From Nonomuraea jabiensis (GTDB lineage Bacteria > Actinomycetota > Actinomycetes > Streptosporangiales > Streptosporangiaceae): a stretch of 64,000 nt of DNA. The notes below the pieces were generated by a model that was not told the DNA's origin, did not search any database, and worked only from the letters and a program-made list of their open reading frames with translations. The position numbers and the translations under genes are program-made. Below, in pieces: positions 19,177 through 26,510 of the stretch (positions within the stretch are counted from its first letter, which is position 1; the number at the start of each line of letters is the position of its first letter). Location: contig NZ_JACHMB010000001.1 in the NCBI RefSeq assembly GCF_014204795.1, positions 3,410,001 through 3,474,000 of the forward strand. The letters run 5' to 3'.

Positions 19177-20357
19177 CCGCCCCGCAACCACCCGCATCCG
19201 CAGGAGCCGTGTCCCAGGAACTGGTCGAAGCAGTCCGCGTACGCCTGGCCAGAGCGGGCGTGGAGCCCAGCGCCGCCCAGGTGGCAGTGGCCCTGCGAGC
19301 CGAGAAATCCGTGTACGGCGACGCGGAGATCCTCGCGGTGGCCAGGGCCCTCTGCGCCGACCTCATGGGCGCCGGCCCTCTGGAGCCGCTCCTGGCCCGG
19401 CCAGACGTGACGGACGTCCTGGTCAACGGCCCACGCGAGGTGTGGATAGACGATGGCGGCGGCCTACGCCGTACCTCTGTGACCTTCACGGACGACGGGG
19501 CGGTACGCCGGCTGGCCCAGCGCCTGGCCTCCGTCGCGGGCAGAAGACTCGACGACGCCTCCCCGTACGTCGACGCCAGACTCGCCGGCGGCATCCGCCT
19601 CCACGCCGTGCTTCCGCCGGTGGCGTCCGGCGGCACCTGTATCTCGCTACGCCTACCGCCCCGCCGTACGTTCACCCTGGACGACCTGGTGTCGGCGGGC
19701 ACGATCACCCCATCCGCCATCCCGGTGCTGACCGCCATGGTGTCCGCCAGGCTGGCGTTCCTGGTGACGGGCGGCACGGGCACCGGCAAGACGACACTCC
19801 TGTCAGCCCTGCTCTCGCTCGCCGACCCGGCCGAACGCCTGCTCCTGGTGGAGGACTCAGCCGAGCTCCGCCCCCTCCACCCCCACGTCGTCCGCCTGGA
19901 AACCCGTCCGGCGAACCTCGAGGGCGCGGGCGGCGTGACCCTGCGCGACCTGGTACGCCAAGCGCTGCGCATGCGCCCGGACCGCTTGGTGGTCGGGGAG
20001 GTCAGAGGCAGCGAGGTGGTGGATCTGCTGGCCGCCCTCAACACAGGCCACGAAGGCGGCTGCGGCACCCTTCACGCCAACACCGCCGCCGACGTACCCC
20101 CTCGCCTGGAAGCACTGGGCTGCGCAGCAGGCCTGACCAGGGAAGCCGTACACAGCCAGCTGGCCGCGGCGCTAGACGCGGTCATTCACCTCACCCGCGG
20201 CCGCCCGGACGGCCGACGCCGCATAGCCGAGATCTGCCTGCTCTCCAGAACGTCAGCCGGCTTCGTCGAGTCGACCCCGGCCCTGACCTTCGACCCGACG
20301 GGTAACTCCCGACCCGGCCCCGCCTACGACTCCTTCTCCCGAAGAGCCCAGCCATGA
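19173..20357 (+). CDS. tadA: TadA/CpaF-type secretion ATPase
   Basis: 394-residue hexameric motor ATPase for Flp/Tad pilus assembly. An N-terminal helical domain precedes the catalytic core, with Walker A GGTGTGKTTLL near residue 200, an Asp box LLVEDSAEL, Walker B RLVVGEVRGSE, and a His box (TGHEGGCGTLHAN). ATP hydrolysis here should drive pilin extrusion through the TadB/TadC platform encoded next. The start overlaps the ssd stop by 4 bp. Rv3659c equivalent by position. Confidence 0.93.
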   Translation: MTAPQPPASAGAVSQELVEAVRVRLARAGVEPSAAQVAVALRAEKSVYGDAEILAVARALCADLMGAGPLEPLLARPDVTDVLVNGPREVWIDDGGGLRRTSVTFTDDGAVRRLAQRLASVAGRRLDDASPYVDARLAGGIRLHAVLPPVASGGTCISLRLPPRRTFTLDDLVSAGTITPSAIPVLTAMVSARLAFLVTGGTGTGKTTLLSALLSLADPAERLLLVEDSAELRPLHPHVVRLETRPANLEGAGGVTLRDLVRQALRMRPDRLVVGEVRGSEVVDLLAALNTGHEGGCGTLHANTAADVPPRLEALGCAAGLTREAVHSQLAAALDAVIHLTRGRPDGRRRIAEICLLSRTSAGFVESTPALTFDPTGNSRPGPAYDSFSRRAQP

Positions 20358-20379
20358 TTCCCAGCCCCAAGGCCACGCG

Positions 20380-21087
20380 ATGACCGGCGCCCTCATAGCA
20401 ACTCTGTCCACAGCCTGCGCAGTATGGCTGTGGACAGCCCCAGACACCCCCACCACCCGCCTGACCAGGCTGGTGACAGGCAGGGACAAACCCCGCTGGA
20501 CATCCCTCACCACCCGCCTGACCCGCCCCACCGCCGCCCGCCGCGCGCAGCTCTGGCGCCACGCATCGATCGAGCTGTGCCAGTCCCTGTCGGCAGAGCT
20601 GTCAGCCGGCCGCACCCCAGGAGAAGCACTGACCAGGGCAATCGCCTCCGTGGACTTCCCGGCCGCAGAAACCCTGCGCCCGGTCATCGCCGCGGCAAGA
20701 GACGGCGGCGACGTCTCCGCAGCCCTCACCTCATCGGCCCCACCCGAGGGTGGCGAGGGCCTCCGCCAACTGGCAGCCTGCTGGGAAGTAGGCGTCACGG
20801 TAGGGGCCGGCCTGGCCGCATTGGTCGAGCGAGTCGCGAGCACGTTACGCGCAGCCCAAGCCCACCGCCAGGACGTCGCCGCCCAACTCGCGGGCCCCCG
20901 CACCACAGCCCGCCTCCTGGCCGTACTGCCGGCCCTCGGCCTCCTCATGGCCGCCGCCCTCAACATGCACCCTCTGGACTTCCTCCTGGGCAGCCTCCCC
21001 GGCCTCATGTGCCTGATAGCAGGCATCGCCCTCGACGCCTGCGGCCTGTGGTGGACCAACCACATGGCCACCCAAGCGCAAACCTAA
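20380..21087 (+). CDS. TadB-like type II secretion F-family inner-membrane protein
   Basis: 235 residues. An N-terminal membrane segment (1-20), a cytoplasmic T2SSF helical domain (about 55-165: SIELCQSLSAELSAGRTPGEALTRAI then GGEGLRQLAACWEVGVTVGAGLAALVERVASTL) and two C-terminal membrane helices (180-225). TadB forms the platform that the TadA motor pushes against. The order tadA-tadB-tadC is as in Rv3659c-Rv3657c, but here a repeat-filled spacer of over 1.1 kb separates it from tadC. Confidence 0.88.
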   Translation: MTGALIATLSTACAVWLWTAPDTPTTRLTRLVTGRDKPRWTSLTTRLTRPTAARRAQLWRHASIELCQSLSAELSAGRTPGEALTRAIASVDFPAAETLRPVIAAARDGGDVSAALTSSAPPEGGEGLRQLAACWEVGVTVGAGLAALVERVASTLRAAQAHRQDVAAQLAGPRTTARLLAVLPALGLLMAAALNMHPLDFLLGSLPGLMCLIAGIALDACGLWWTNHMATQAQT

Positions 21088-21550
21088 CCAAGACCCCAAC
21101 CAGCAACCCAAACCCAACCCCAAAAGTGGAACCCACACCAACCGGAGCCTCACCCATCCACCACACAGCACCGCCACCTACGCGGAACTGGCCCAACGGC
21201 ATCGCCATCAAAAAGTTCGCCCATTCGGAACCGCCGCCCGGCTCCGAACCCCCACCTCATGCAACCAGCCGCACACCTCGGCACCCCAGCGGAACCGGCC
21301 CTCAGCAGAACACGCGCCCCACCATGCCCCGCGCACCGAGCCCGCCATTCACCAGCCCGCCATTCACCAGGTCCGCCACGCAGCAAGCCCACCACCCGCC
21401 AGGCCCACCACCTACCAAGCCCGCCATCCGCTGAGCCCGCTACGCCCCTAGCCCGCTACGCAGCAACCCGCCACCCGCTAGGCCCGCCATCCACTGAGCC
21501 CGCTCCGCGCCGAGCCCGCCACGCAGCAACCCCGCCACGCGCAACCCCGC
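21088..21550. other. Spacer with degenerate proline-codon-like repeats
   Basis: C-rich sequence with loosely repeated GCCCGCCA, CCACCAGCC and TAGCCCGCTACG phrases, apparently diverged relatives of the exact array that follows. No gene is called. A forward open frame of 405 codons crosses this stretch and both arrays, but it has no ribosome-binding site, no recognisable domain, and ends inside tadC in another frame. Confidence 0.5.
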
Positions 21551-21934
21551 CACCTACCAAGCCCGCCACCTACCAAGCCCGCCACCTACCAAGCCCGCCA
21601 CCTACCAAGCCCGCCACCTACCAAGCCCGCCACCTACCAAGCCCGCCACCTACCAAGCCCGCCACCTACCAAGCCCGCCACCTACCAAGCCCGCCACCTA
21701 CCAAGCCCGCCACCTACCAAGCCCGCCACCTACCAAGCCCGCCACCTACCAAGCCCGCCACCTACCAAGCCCGCCACCTACCAAGCCCGCCACCTACCAA
21801 GCCCGCCACCTACCAAGCCCGCCACCTACCAAGCCCGCCACCTACCAAGCCCGCCACCTACCAAGCCCGCCACCTACCAAGCCCGCCACCTACCAAGCCC
21901 GCCACCTACCAAGCCCGCCACCTACCAAGCCCGC
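21551..21934. repeat. Minisatellite: 24 perfect copies of a 16-bp unit
   Basis: CACCTACCAAGCCCGC is repeated head to tail 24 times without a mismatch (384 bp), in the spacer between tadB-like and tadC-like genes. Sixteen is not a multiple of three, so any forward frame through it would cycle every three units as the 16-residue peptide PTKPATYQARHLPSPP. The reverse strand contains TAG in every unit. There are no spacers, so it is not a CRISPR array. Confidence 0.97.
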
Positions 21935-21950
21935 CATCCACCGAGCCCCC

Positions 21951-22056
21951 TACGGGCCGAGCCCCTACGGGCCGAGCCCCTACGGGCCGAGCCCCTACGG
22001 GCCGAGCCCCTACGGGCCGAGCCCACTACGGGCCGAGCCCACTACGGGTCGAGCCC
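21951..22056. repeat. Second array: 15/16-bp unit, seven copies
   Basis: Four exact copies of TACGGGCCGAGCCCC, then 16-bp variants with CAC at the end, and a last copy with a T change (TACGGGTCGAGCCC). Immediately follows the 16-bp array but has a different core, so it expanded independently. Confidence 0.9.
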
Positions 22057-22229
22057 GCCACCCTTCAGATCCGCCGGCGCAGCAACCCACCACTCACCGG
22101 CCCGCCGCCTACCAAGCCCGCGCTACGCCCCAAGCCCGCCACCCGCCAGGTCCCCCAGCCACCAAGTCGGCCACTCACCGAGCGCACCATCACCAAGCCA
22201 CACCACACTGATCCGATCGGACCCGCCCA

Positions 22230-23018
22230 ATGCTCGAATGGCTCGCTGCCTTCCTCGCCGGCCTGGCCACATGGCTGTGGTTCTCTCCTCAAACCCCGGC
22301 CGAGCGCCTTTCCCGACTGCGCCCGCCAGCCAAGCCCCACCCTCAAGAGCCACATCCAAACCAGCAAACGCCAGCCCCCACTGACGGGCCACTTTGGCAA
22401 GACTCGCCTCCGACCCGCATCACCGGCAAGACGATCACCATCGCCACCTGCACCGGCCTATTCACCGCACTCCTGATCGGCGGCATCCCCGGAACCATCG
22501 CCGGCCTCCTGATCACCCCAGCCGCCGCAGCCTTCCTCCACAGGAAACAACCCCAGCAGACCCACAACGACCGCCGCCGAATCGCCGCCGACCTCCCCTT
22601 CGCCGCCGACTTGATGACCGCATGCCTGCTCGCCGGCCGCCCGGTGAGTGACGCCACGGAAATCGCCGCCAACGCGATCGGCGGCCCCCTCGGCCAGCGG
22701 CTGAAATGGGTCAGCACTCAACTGCGCCTGGGCGCCGACCCCGATCCCACCTGGGCCACGCTCGCCAAGGACCCAGCCACGGCCCAGCTCTCCCGAGCCA
22801 TGAGCCGAGCGGCTCAGAGCGGCGCACCGGTAGCGGATGTCCTTACCCGCCTGGCAGACGACGCCCGAGAAGCCGCCAGAGCCGATTCCGTCGCCTCAGC
22901 CAGAAGCGTCGGCGTAAAAGCAGTAGCCCCCCTCGGCCTCTGCTTCCTCCCAGCATTCGTCCTGCTGGGAATCATCCCCGTAATAGCCGGCCTGGCCTCC
23001 ACGATCATCATCCCCTGA
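22230..23018 (+). CDS. TadC-like type II secretion F-family membrane protein
   Basis: 262 residues. An N-terminal hydrophobic segment (1-20), a Pro/Gln-rich linker (30-62), a helix pair near 68-105, the T2SSF domain (RRRIAADLPFAADLMTACLLAGRPVSDATEIAANAIGG ... LSRAMSRAAQSGAPVADVLTRLADD) and two C-terminal membrane helices ending in GLASTIIIP. Second platform protein of the pilus machine (Rv3657c equivalent). ATG start with a weak ribosome-binding site. Expression may depend on read-through across the minisatellites. Confidence 0.87.
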   Translation: MLEWLAAFLAGLATWLWFSPQTPAERLSRLRPPAKPHPQEPHPNQQTPAPTDGPLWQDSPPTRITGKTITIATCTGLFTALLIGGIPGTIAGLLITPAAAAFLHRKQPQQTHNDRRRIAADLPFAADLMTACLLAGRPVSDATEIAANAIGGPLGQRLKWVSTQLRLGADPDPTWATLAKDPATAQLSRAMSRAAQSGAPVADVLTRLADDAREAARADSVASARSVGVKAVAPLGLCFLPAFVLLGIIPVIAGLASTIIIP

Positions 23019-23479
23019 AGCTTGTACGTTTCCCGGACAAGCGGATCACGAAGGGCCGAAGAATCACCCTTGCCAAGCCCGGGCTCGCGAAAATCAGCCC
23101 TCAACATCAAGTCAACTCAGCACACCGAGCGACGCCCACACGGCCCCACCCCTCTTCTGAGCTCCCCCTGGACGACGGGATCGATGCCCACCAACGAGGG
23201 GCGACACCTGCGACCCCGCACCGAGCCTTGCGATCGATAACACAAGGCCATCCAGGCAAACGCCCAATCCAGGCCGCCTGACACCACCCACCCCCATCGA
23301 GTCCGCCGAGGCCACGACCGCCGAAGCATCCTGCCCGCGCAACCCGCTGCCGAATGGGCAGCCCACCAACGTCACCACCCCCGTATCAAGCATGGCCTGA
23401 GCTTTTGGTACAGATCGGAGAGATCAGGCCAAGCCGTATGCCGGGTTCAGCAAGCCATTGCGTCCGTGTCGTCAGTCGA
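23019..23479. other. Gene-free stretch after tadC
   Basis: No supported gene on either strand. GGCCTGA (23395-23401) and TCAGGCC (about 23425) form a weak inverted repeat that could lie in a terminator for the tad genes. Confidence 0.45.
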
Positions 23480-23746
23480 TCATTGCGCTCGATCGTGACC
23501 GGGGTCTTTGCAGCCTCGCGGTCGGTGGGAGGTGAAGTGCTCGTTCATACGCCGTCGAAGGGCTGCGATCTCGTCTCCCTCGCCGCCAAGAGCGGCGAGG
23601 TCTTGCTTTATCTCCATCTGGACGTTGCTGATCTCGGCCTTCAACTGGGCCATGTTGGTCGGGGTGCCGTCGCTGCTGCGGCACTGGCCCGCTTTGAGCG
23701 TGCGCAGGTGCAACAGCAGCTCGAGGATTTGTGCCTCTAGGTCCAT
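23480..23746 (-). CDS. Small predicted coiled-coil protein
   Basis: 88 residues, unrecognised. Heptad-like stretches MDLEAQILELLLHLRTL and MAQLKAEISNVQMEIKQDL plus DEIAALRRRMNEHF predict two or three helices able to form a coiled coil, separated by a short CRSSDGTPTN loop. The start was chosen because AGGAA lies 5 nt upstream of the ATG. The frame stays open upstream to 24016, so a longer form (ATG at 23884) is possible. Its sequence is more A/T-rich than the surrounding tad genes, suggesting later acquisition, and it is antisense to the pilus operon. Confidence 0.45.
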   Translation of the reverse strand: MDLEAQILELLLHLRTLKAGQCRSSDGTPTNMAQLKAEISNVQMEIKQDLAALGGEGDEIAALRRRMNEHFTSHRPRGCKDPGHDRAQ

Positions 23747-24120
23747 GAATTCCTGCCTTTGTGCCAGCTCAGACAGATTGTAGGGTCTGGTGACGGGCCG
23801 GATTTGGCTGTGTAAGTCCACGATGACAGAAAGTCCACACCCATGACAGTCATCTTCGCGTGCAGCAAGAGTGTAGTTCTTCATACGCAAGCTGATGTTG
23901 TTTCTCCCGCAGGAGATGCTCGGGCCCCCCGGCCGCAGCCGCAAATAACTCATAATTGGCAGAAATGGAGAGAAAGCAGCCAATCCGTGGCCTGCCAGCG
24001 CGTCGAAGATCGACAACGAGAAGGCTCTGCGCCGGATAAGTCAATGAGCAAGAGACCCATCCACCGGAGACCGCGCCGACACCGTGAAGCCCTGCTGTCT
24101 GCGCGCAGAGCCGCGCCCGT
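23747..24120. other. Gene-free, relatively AT-rich stretch
   Basis: Apart from a possible N-terminal extension of the preceding reverse-strand gene, no coding sequence can be supported. Composition is lower in GC than the tad genes. Confidence 0.4.
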
Positions 24121-24588
24121 TTACGACTGGGCGGCCGCGCTCGGCGGCCGGGACCCGAGGTGGCGCGCAATCTCCTCCTCCCACGACTGCAGGAAGTCCG
24201 GATAGCGCTCGGCGAACTCGTGCAGAGGCCCCTCGCCCTCTGGCGTGAGCGCGGTCAGAGCGTACGTGACCCGTACCGTGCTGCCGCCCTGCCCATCCAC
24301 GTCCACCTCGACGGTGACGGTCCCGGCCCGGGAACCGGGTGTGACCCTGGCGTACGAGACGCGCCGTCCAGGCTCGCGCTCGACCACCACCCAGATGGTC
24401 CGCTCGCTGTGCGCGCCGGTTTCGAAGACCGTGCCAGGGGCGGAGTCGTCATCGGCCTTCACCGGGAAACGGGGCTGCCACCCGGCCACCCACTGCTCCT
24501 CCCCGCGCGGTGTGAACAGCGTAAATGCTTCCACCGGCGGCAGCGCGACCGCCAGCCGTCCGGTGAGCGTGTATTGCGCGCCACTCAT
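24121..24588 (-). CDS. SRPBCC-fold (START/Bet v1-like) protein
   Basis: 155 residues. The sequence begins YTLTGRLAVALPPVEAFTLFTPRGEEQWVAGWQPRF, the typical first strand and helix of polyketide-cyclase/AHSA1-like SRPBCC proteins. It continues with antiparallel strands (SERTIWVVVEREPGRRVSYARVTPGSRAGTVTVEVD) and closes with the long C-terminal helix FAERYPDFLQSWEEEIARHL. Members bind small hydrophobic ligands, and the ligand here is unknown. The start overlaps the stop of the upstream RHH-like regulator by 4 bp, so the two are co-translated. Confidence 0.82.
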   Translation of the reverse strand: MSGAQYTLTGRLAVALPPVEAFTLFTPRGEEQWVAGWQPRFPVKADDDSAPGTVFETGAHSERTIWVVVEREPGRRVSYARVTPGSRAGTVTVEVDVDGQGGSTVRVTYALTALTPEGEGPLHEFAERYPDFLQSWEEEIARHLGSRPPSAAAQS

Positions 24589-24827
24589 CGCTCGGTCAGC
24601 CGATGCGCGTCGGCGGATGTCAGCGTCAAGCCGTACACAGCCTTGAGTTGCTCGATCTTGTCCAGGGTTGCGGGCGTGAATGGCGCCTTGCCGTCGAAGG
24701 AGTGCAGCGCGATGCCCTCCACCAGATCACCCAACGAGATGTCGAGGTATTCGGCCAGTCCCTTGAGCACCTTGAGCACGTTCTTCTCGAGCCGCAGACC
24801 TGTCTGTACGCGTTCCACTGTTACCAT
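24585..24827 (-). CDS. Predicted ribbon-helix-helix DNA-binding protein
   Basis: 80 residues. RVQTGLRLEKNVLKVLKGLAEYLDISLGDLVEGIAL has the strand-helix-helix pattern of RHH repressors (L-R-L-x4-L-x2-L-x2-L-A-E-x5-S-x-x-D-L-V), followed by a short helical C-terminal tail. It heads a two-gene unit with an SRPBCC protein. Its ATG lies inside a perfect 16-bp palindrome, which strongly suggests that it represses its own operon (inference). The frame is open further upstream, but this ATG is where the conserved fold starts. Confidence 0.7.
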   Translation of the reverse strand: MVTVERVQTGLRLEKNVLKVLKGLAEYLDISLGDLVEGIALHSFDGKAPFTPATLDKIEQLKAVYGLTLTSADAHRLTER

Positions 24828-24834
24828 GGTAACA
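24819..24834. promoter_or_regulatory. 16-bp perfect palindrome over the start codon of the RHH gene
   Basis: TGTTACCATGGTAACA is identical on both strands and contains the ATG. Likely operator for the RHH protein encoded directly from it. Confidence 0.7.
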
Positions 24835-25224
24835 ATGTACGCCTCATGGCGACGCCGCACGGCAGCCTCCAACGACCAGGCAACGCTTGGGCAGCGTCGT
24901 CTCCGAGCGCCGGCAGCGCTCGGGCAGTGTCGCACCTGAGCATTCCGCAACGCCGCCTCCGCGTGCGCAACGCATTGCCTGGGCACTCCCTCTATGCCGC
25001 AAGGCCGTCTCCAAGCCCTCTACGTGACCTCCAGGCTCCAATGGCGCTCTCCGGGTCCCACCTCCACGCCCTAATCCGCACCGAGACGCTTCATCCACAA
25101 CGCCGGGCTGCGGAAGTCCCTCATCCACAGAACGCCGTTCGGTCCATCTGTCGCGACCCGGCTTCGGCCAACCTAAGGGCACCCGCCGGACAAACCCCGG
25201 CTCCGAGCGCCACCTGGAGGCACG
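24835..25224. other. Gene-free stretch upstream of the pilin gene
   Basis: Holds the divergent promoter region of the RHH/SRPBCC unit and loosely repeated phrases (GCAACGC..TGGGCA..GTC) but no supported gene. Confidence 0.45.
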
Positions 25225-25698
25225 ATGCACAGTCCCGCCACCACGCCAGACGACATCAAAGCCACCCCAGCATCCAGTCACACCACATCGAGCAACAAAA
25301 CACTCAGCAAGTTCTCACTCGGCCGCACCCGCATCACCCGAAGCGCCCCGTCAGTCCTCAACACCGCCGCAGAAGCCACTACGCACACCGCCCGGCCGGC
25401 AAGGGAAACCTCGACCAAGTCTCTGAGGGAAGCCTCGACGTCGCCTGGCACACGAAACGGATCACCCGAGCCGGCCCCGATCGGGCACGCCACCCACCCC
25501 GCTCCGGCTCGGCACAACAGATGGTTTCATTACGCGACAGTCAATCGTGAGCGCGGCATGTCCACGGCCGAATACGCAGTAGGCACGATTGCGGCCTGCG
25601 CTTTCGCCGCACTTTTGTTCAAAGTGGTGAGCAGCCCAGAGGTCCAGGAAATGCTGAAGTCCCTCATCGATCGAGCACTCAACACCGCCACCGGATGA
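25225..25698 (+). CDS. DUF4244 Flp-like pilin with unusually long N-terminus
   Basis: 157 residues. The C-terminal 50 (RERGMSTAEYAVGTIAACAFAALLFKVVSSPEVQEMLKSLIDRAL) are a typical actinobacterial Tad pilin. A prepilin-peptidase site is expected after Gly110, giving a mature protein starting MSTAE with the conserved Glu at +5, then the hydrophobic assembly helix. The first 110 residues are Ser/Thr/Pro/Arg-rich and unlike the usual short leader. No ATG/GTG/TTG lies between the first codon and the mature start, and GGAGG is placed 4 nt before the ATG, so the long form is the best-supported reading. Rv3656c equivalent. Overlaps tadE by 4 bp. Confidence 0.8.
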   Translation: MHSPATTPDDIKATPASSHTTSSNKTLSKFSLGRTRITRSAPSVLNTAAEATTHTARPARETSTKSLREASTSPGTRNGSPEPAPIGHATHPAPARHNRWFHYATVNRERGMSTAEYAVGTIAACAFAALLFKVVSSPEVQEMLKSLIDRALNTATG

Positions 25699-26087
25699 CC
25701 GTCCGCCAAGCGCGGACCTCCTTGGGCAGGAAGCGGTCGGCATCGCGGGGTTCGGTCACGGCCGAGACCGCCGCGATGCTGCCCGCGCTCATGGTCGTCC
25801 TCGCAGCCGCGCTATGGGCCGTCCAGGCTGTCAGCGTCCACCTCGAGTGCGTGGACGCGGCCCGCGCCGCAGCACGAGCCGCGGCCAGGGGTGAGCCTCT
25901 CGACCAGGTCATCACCCGAGCCCGTACGGCCACCCGCCCGGGGGCGCAGGTAGCCGTAACCCGCGACACGGAAACCACAAAGGTTCAGATCACCGTAGAA
26001 GTACGACCACCCTGGGCCTACTCATTGCCCGCAGTACGAATATCCGCCGCGGCCGTCGCCGACACCGAGCCCGGATATCCCCCATGA
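25695..26087 (+). CDS. TadE-like pilus assembly protein
   Basis: 130 residues. RGSVTAETAAMLPALMVVLAAALWAVQAVSVHLECVDAARAAARAAARGE is the TadE pseudopilin signature (G-S-x-x-x-E-x-A-x-x-x-P followed by a membrane helix and an Ala-rich helix), then a small beta-rich domain (VAVTRDTETTKVQITVEVRPPW). The G/S junction before VTAE is a probable prepilin-peptidase site. Rv3655c equivalent. Its ATG overlaps the pilin stop codon, and its own stop overlaps a short ATG frame leading to the next gene. Confidence 0.9.
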   Translation: MTVRQARTSLGRKRSASRGSVTAETAAMLPALMVVLAAALWAVQAVSVHLECVDAARAAARAAARGEPLDQVITRARTATRPGAQVAVTRDTETTKVQITVEVRPPWAYSLPAVRISAAAVADTEPGYPP

Positions 26088-26172
26088 ACACAGGCAAACG
26101 GTCCCGGCAGGCGAGGAGGTCCCCATCAATACTAAAGAAAAAGGCTCAGCCACACTCTGGGGTGTAGCTCTC

Positions 26173-26481
26173 ATGGGTCTTCTGATGGCGGTGGCCACAG
26201 CGTTCGCCACACTGGGCGCGGTACGCGTGGCACGCCATCGCGTACACAGTGCCGCCGACCTGAGTGCCCTTGCCGCAGCCAAGCTAGCGATAATGGATCC
26301 AGAAACCGCCTGCGCCCGAGCCGCTACCCTGGCCAGCCAGAACGGCGTGACGCTGACCCAATGCAAAATTACTGACGAAATCGCCGATGTTTGGACCTCG
26401 CTGTCGATCTCGCTGCCGATGGTAGGCTCCCGGACGCTGACGGCCAGATCTCGGGCCGGTCCAGCGGAAACGGGCCCTTGA
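26173..26481 (+). CDS. Rv3654c-like Tad membrane protein with uncertain or frameshifted start
   Basis: The 102-residue minimum form has a membrane helix (MGLLMAVATAFATLGAVRVARH) and the SAADLSALAAA motif of secreted TadE/TadG-related Rv3654c proteins, with two Cys (48 and 64). The family normally starts upstream, at a G-S-A-T-x-W segment. Here GSATLWGVAL is encoded in frame just before the ATG, but this frame has no ATG/GTG/TTG upstream. A perfect AGGAGG (26114-26119) sits 5 nt before an ATC codon at 26125, while the ATG that overlaps the tadE stop (26084) reads in another frame and ends after 27 codons. Either an AUC start, a -1 shift near GAAAAAG, or a mutation. Confidence 0.65.
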   Translation: MGLLMAVATAFATLGAVRVARHRVHSAADLSALAAAKLAIMDPETACARAATLASQNGVTLTQCKITDEIADVWTSLSISLPMVGSRTLTARSRAGPAETGP

Positions 26482-26510
26482 TCGCAGCCTGGGCCGTGCG
26501 CGCCTGGTCA

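Noticed and set aside
21551..21934. CRISPR array
   Set aside because: Units are contiguous without spacers and there are no cas genes.
21259..22476. 405-codon repeat protein reading through both minisatellites
   Set aside because: No ribosome-binding site, no domain, repeat period not a multiple of three, and the frame ends inside tadC. Open only because the repeat lacks stops on this strand.
23354..23740. 128-codon forward ORF opposite the coiled-coil gene
   Set aside because: The opposite strand has the better ribosome-binding site and heptad pattern. The forward version lacks features.
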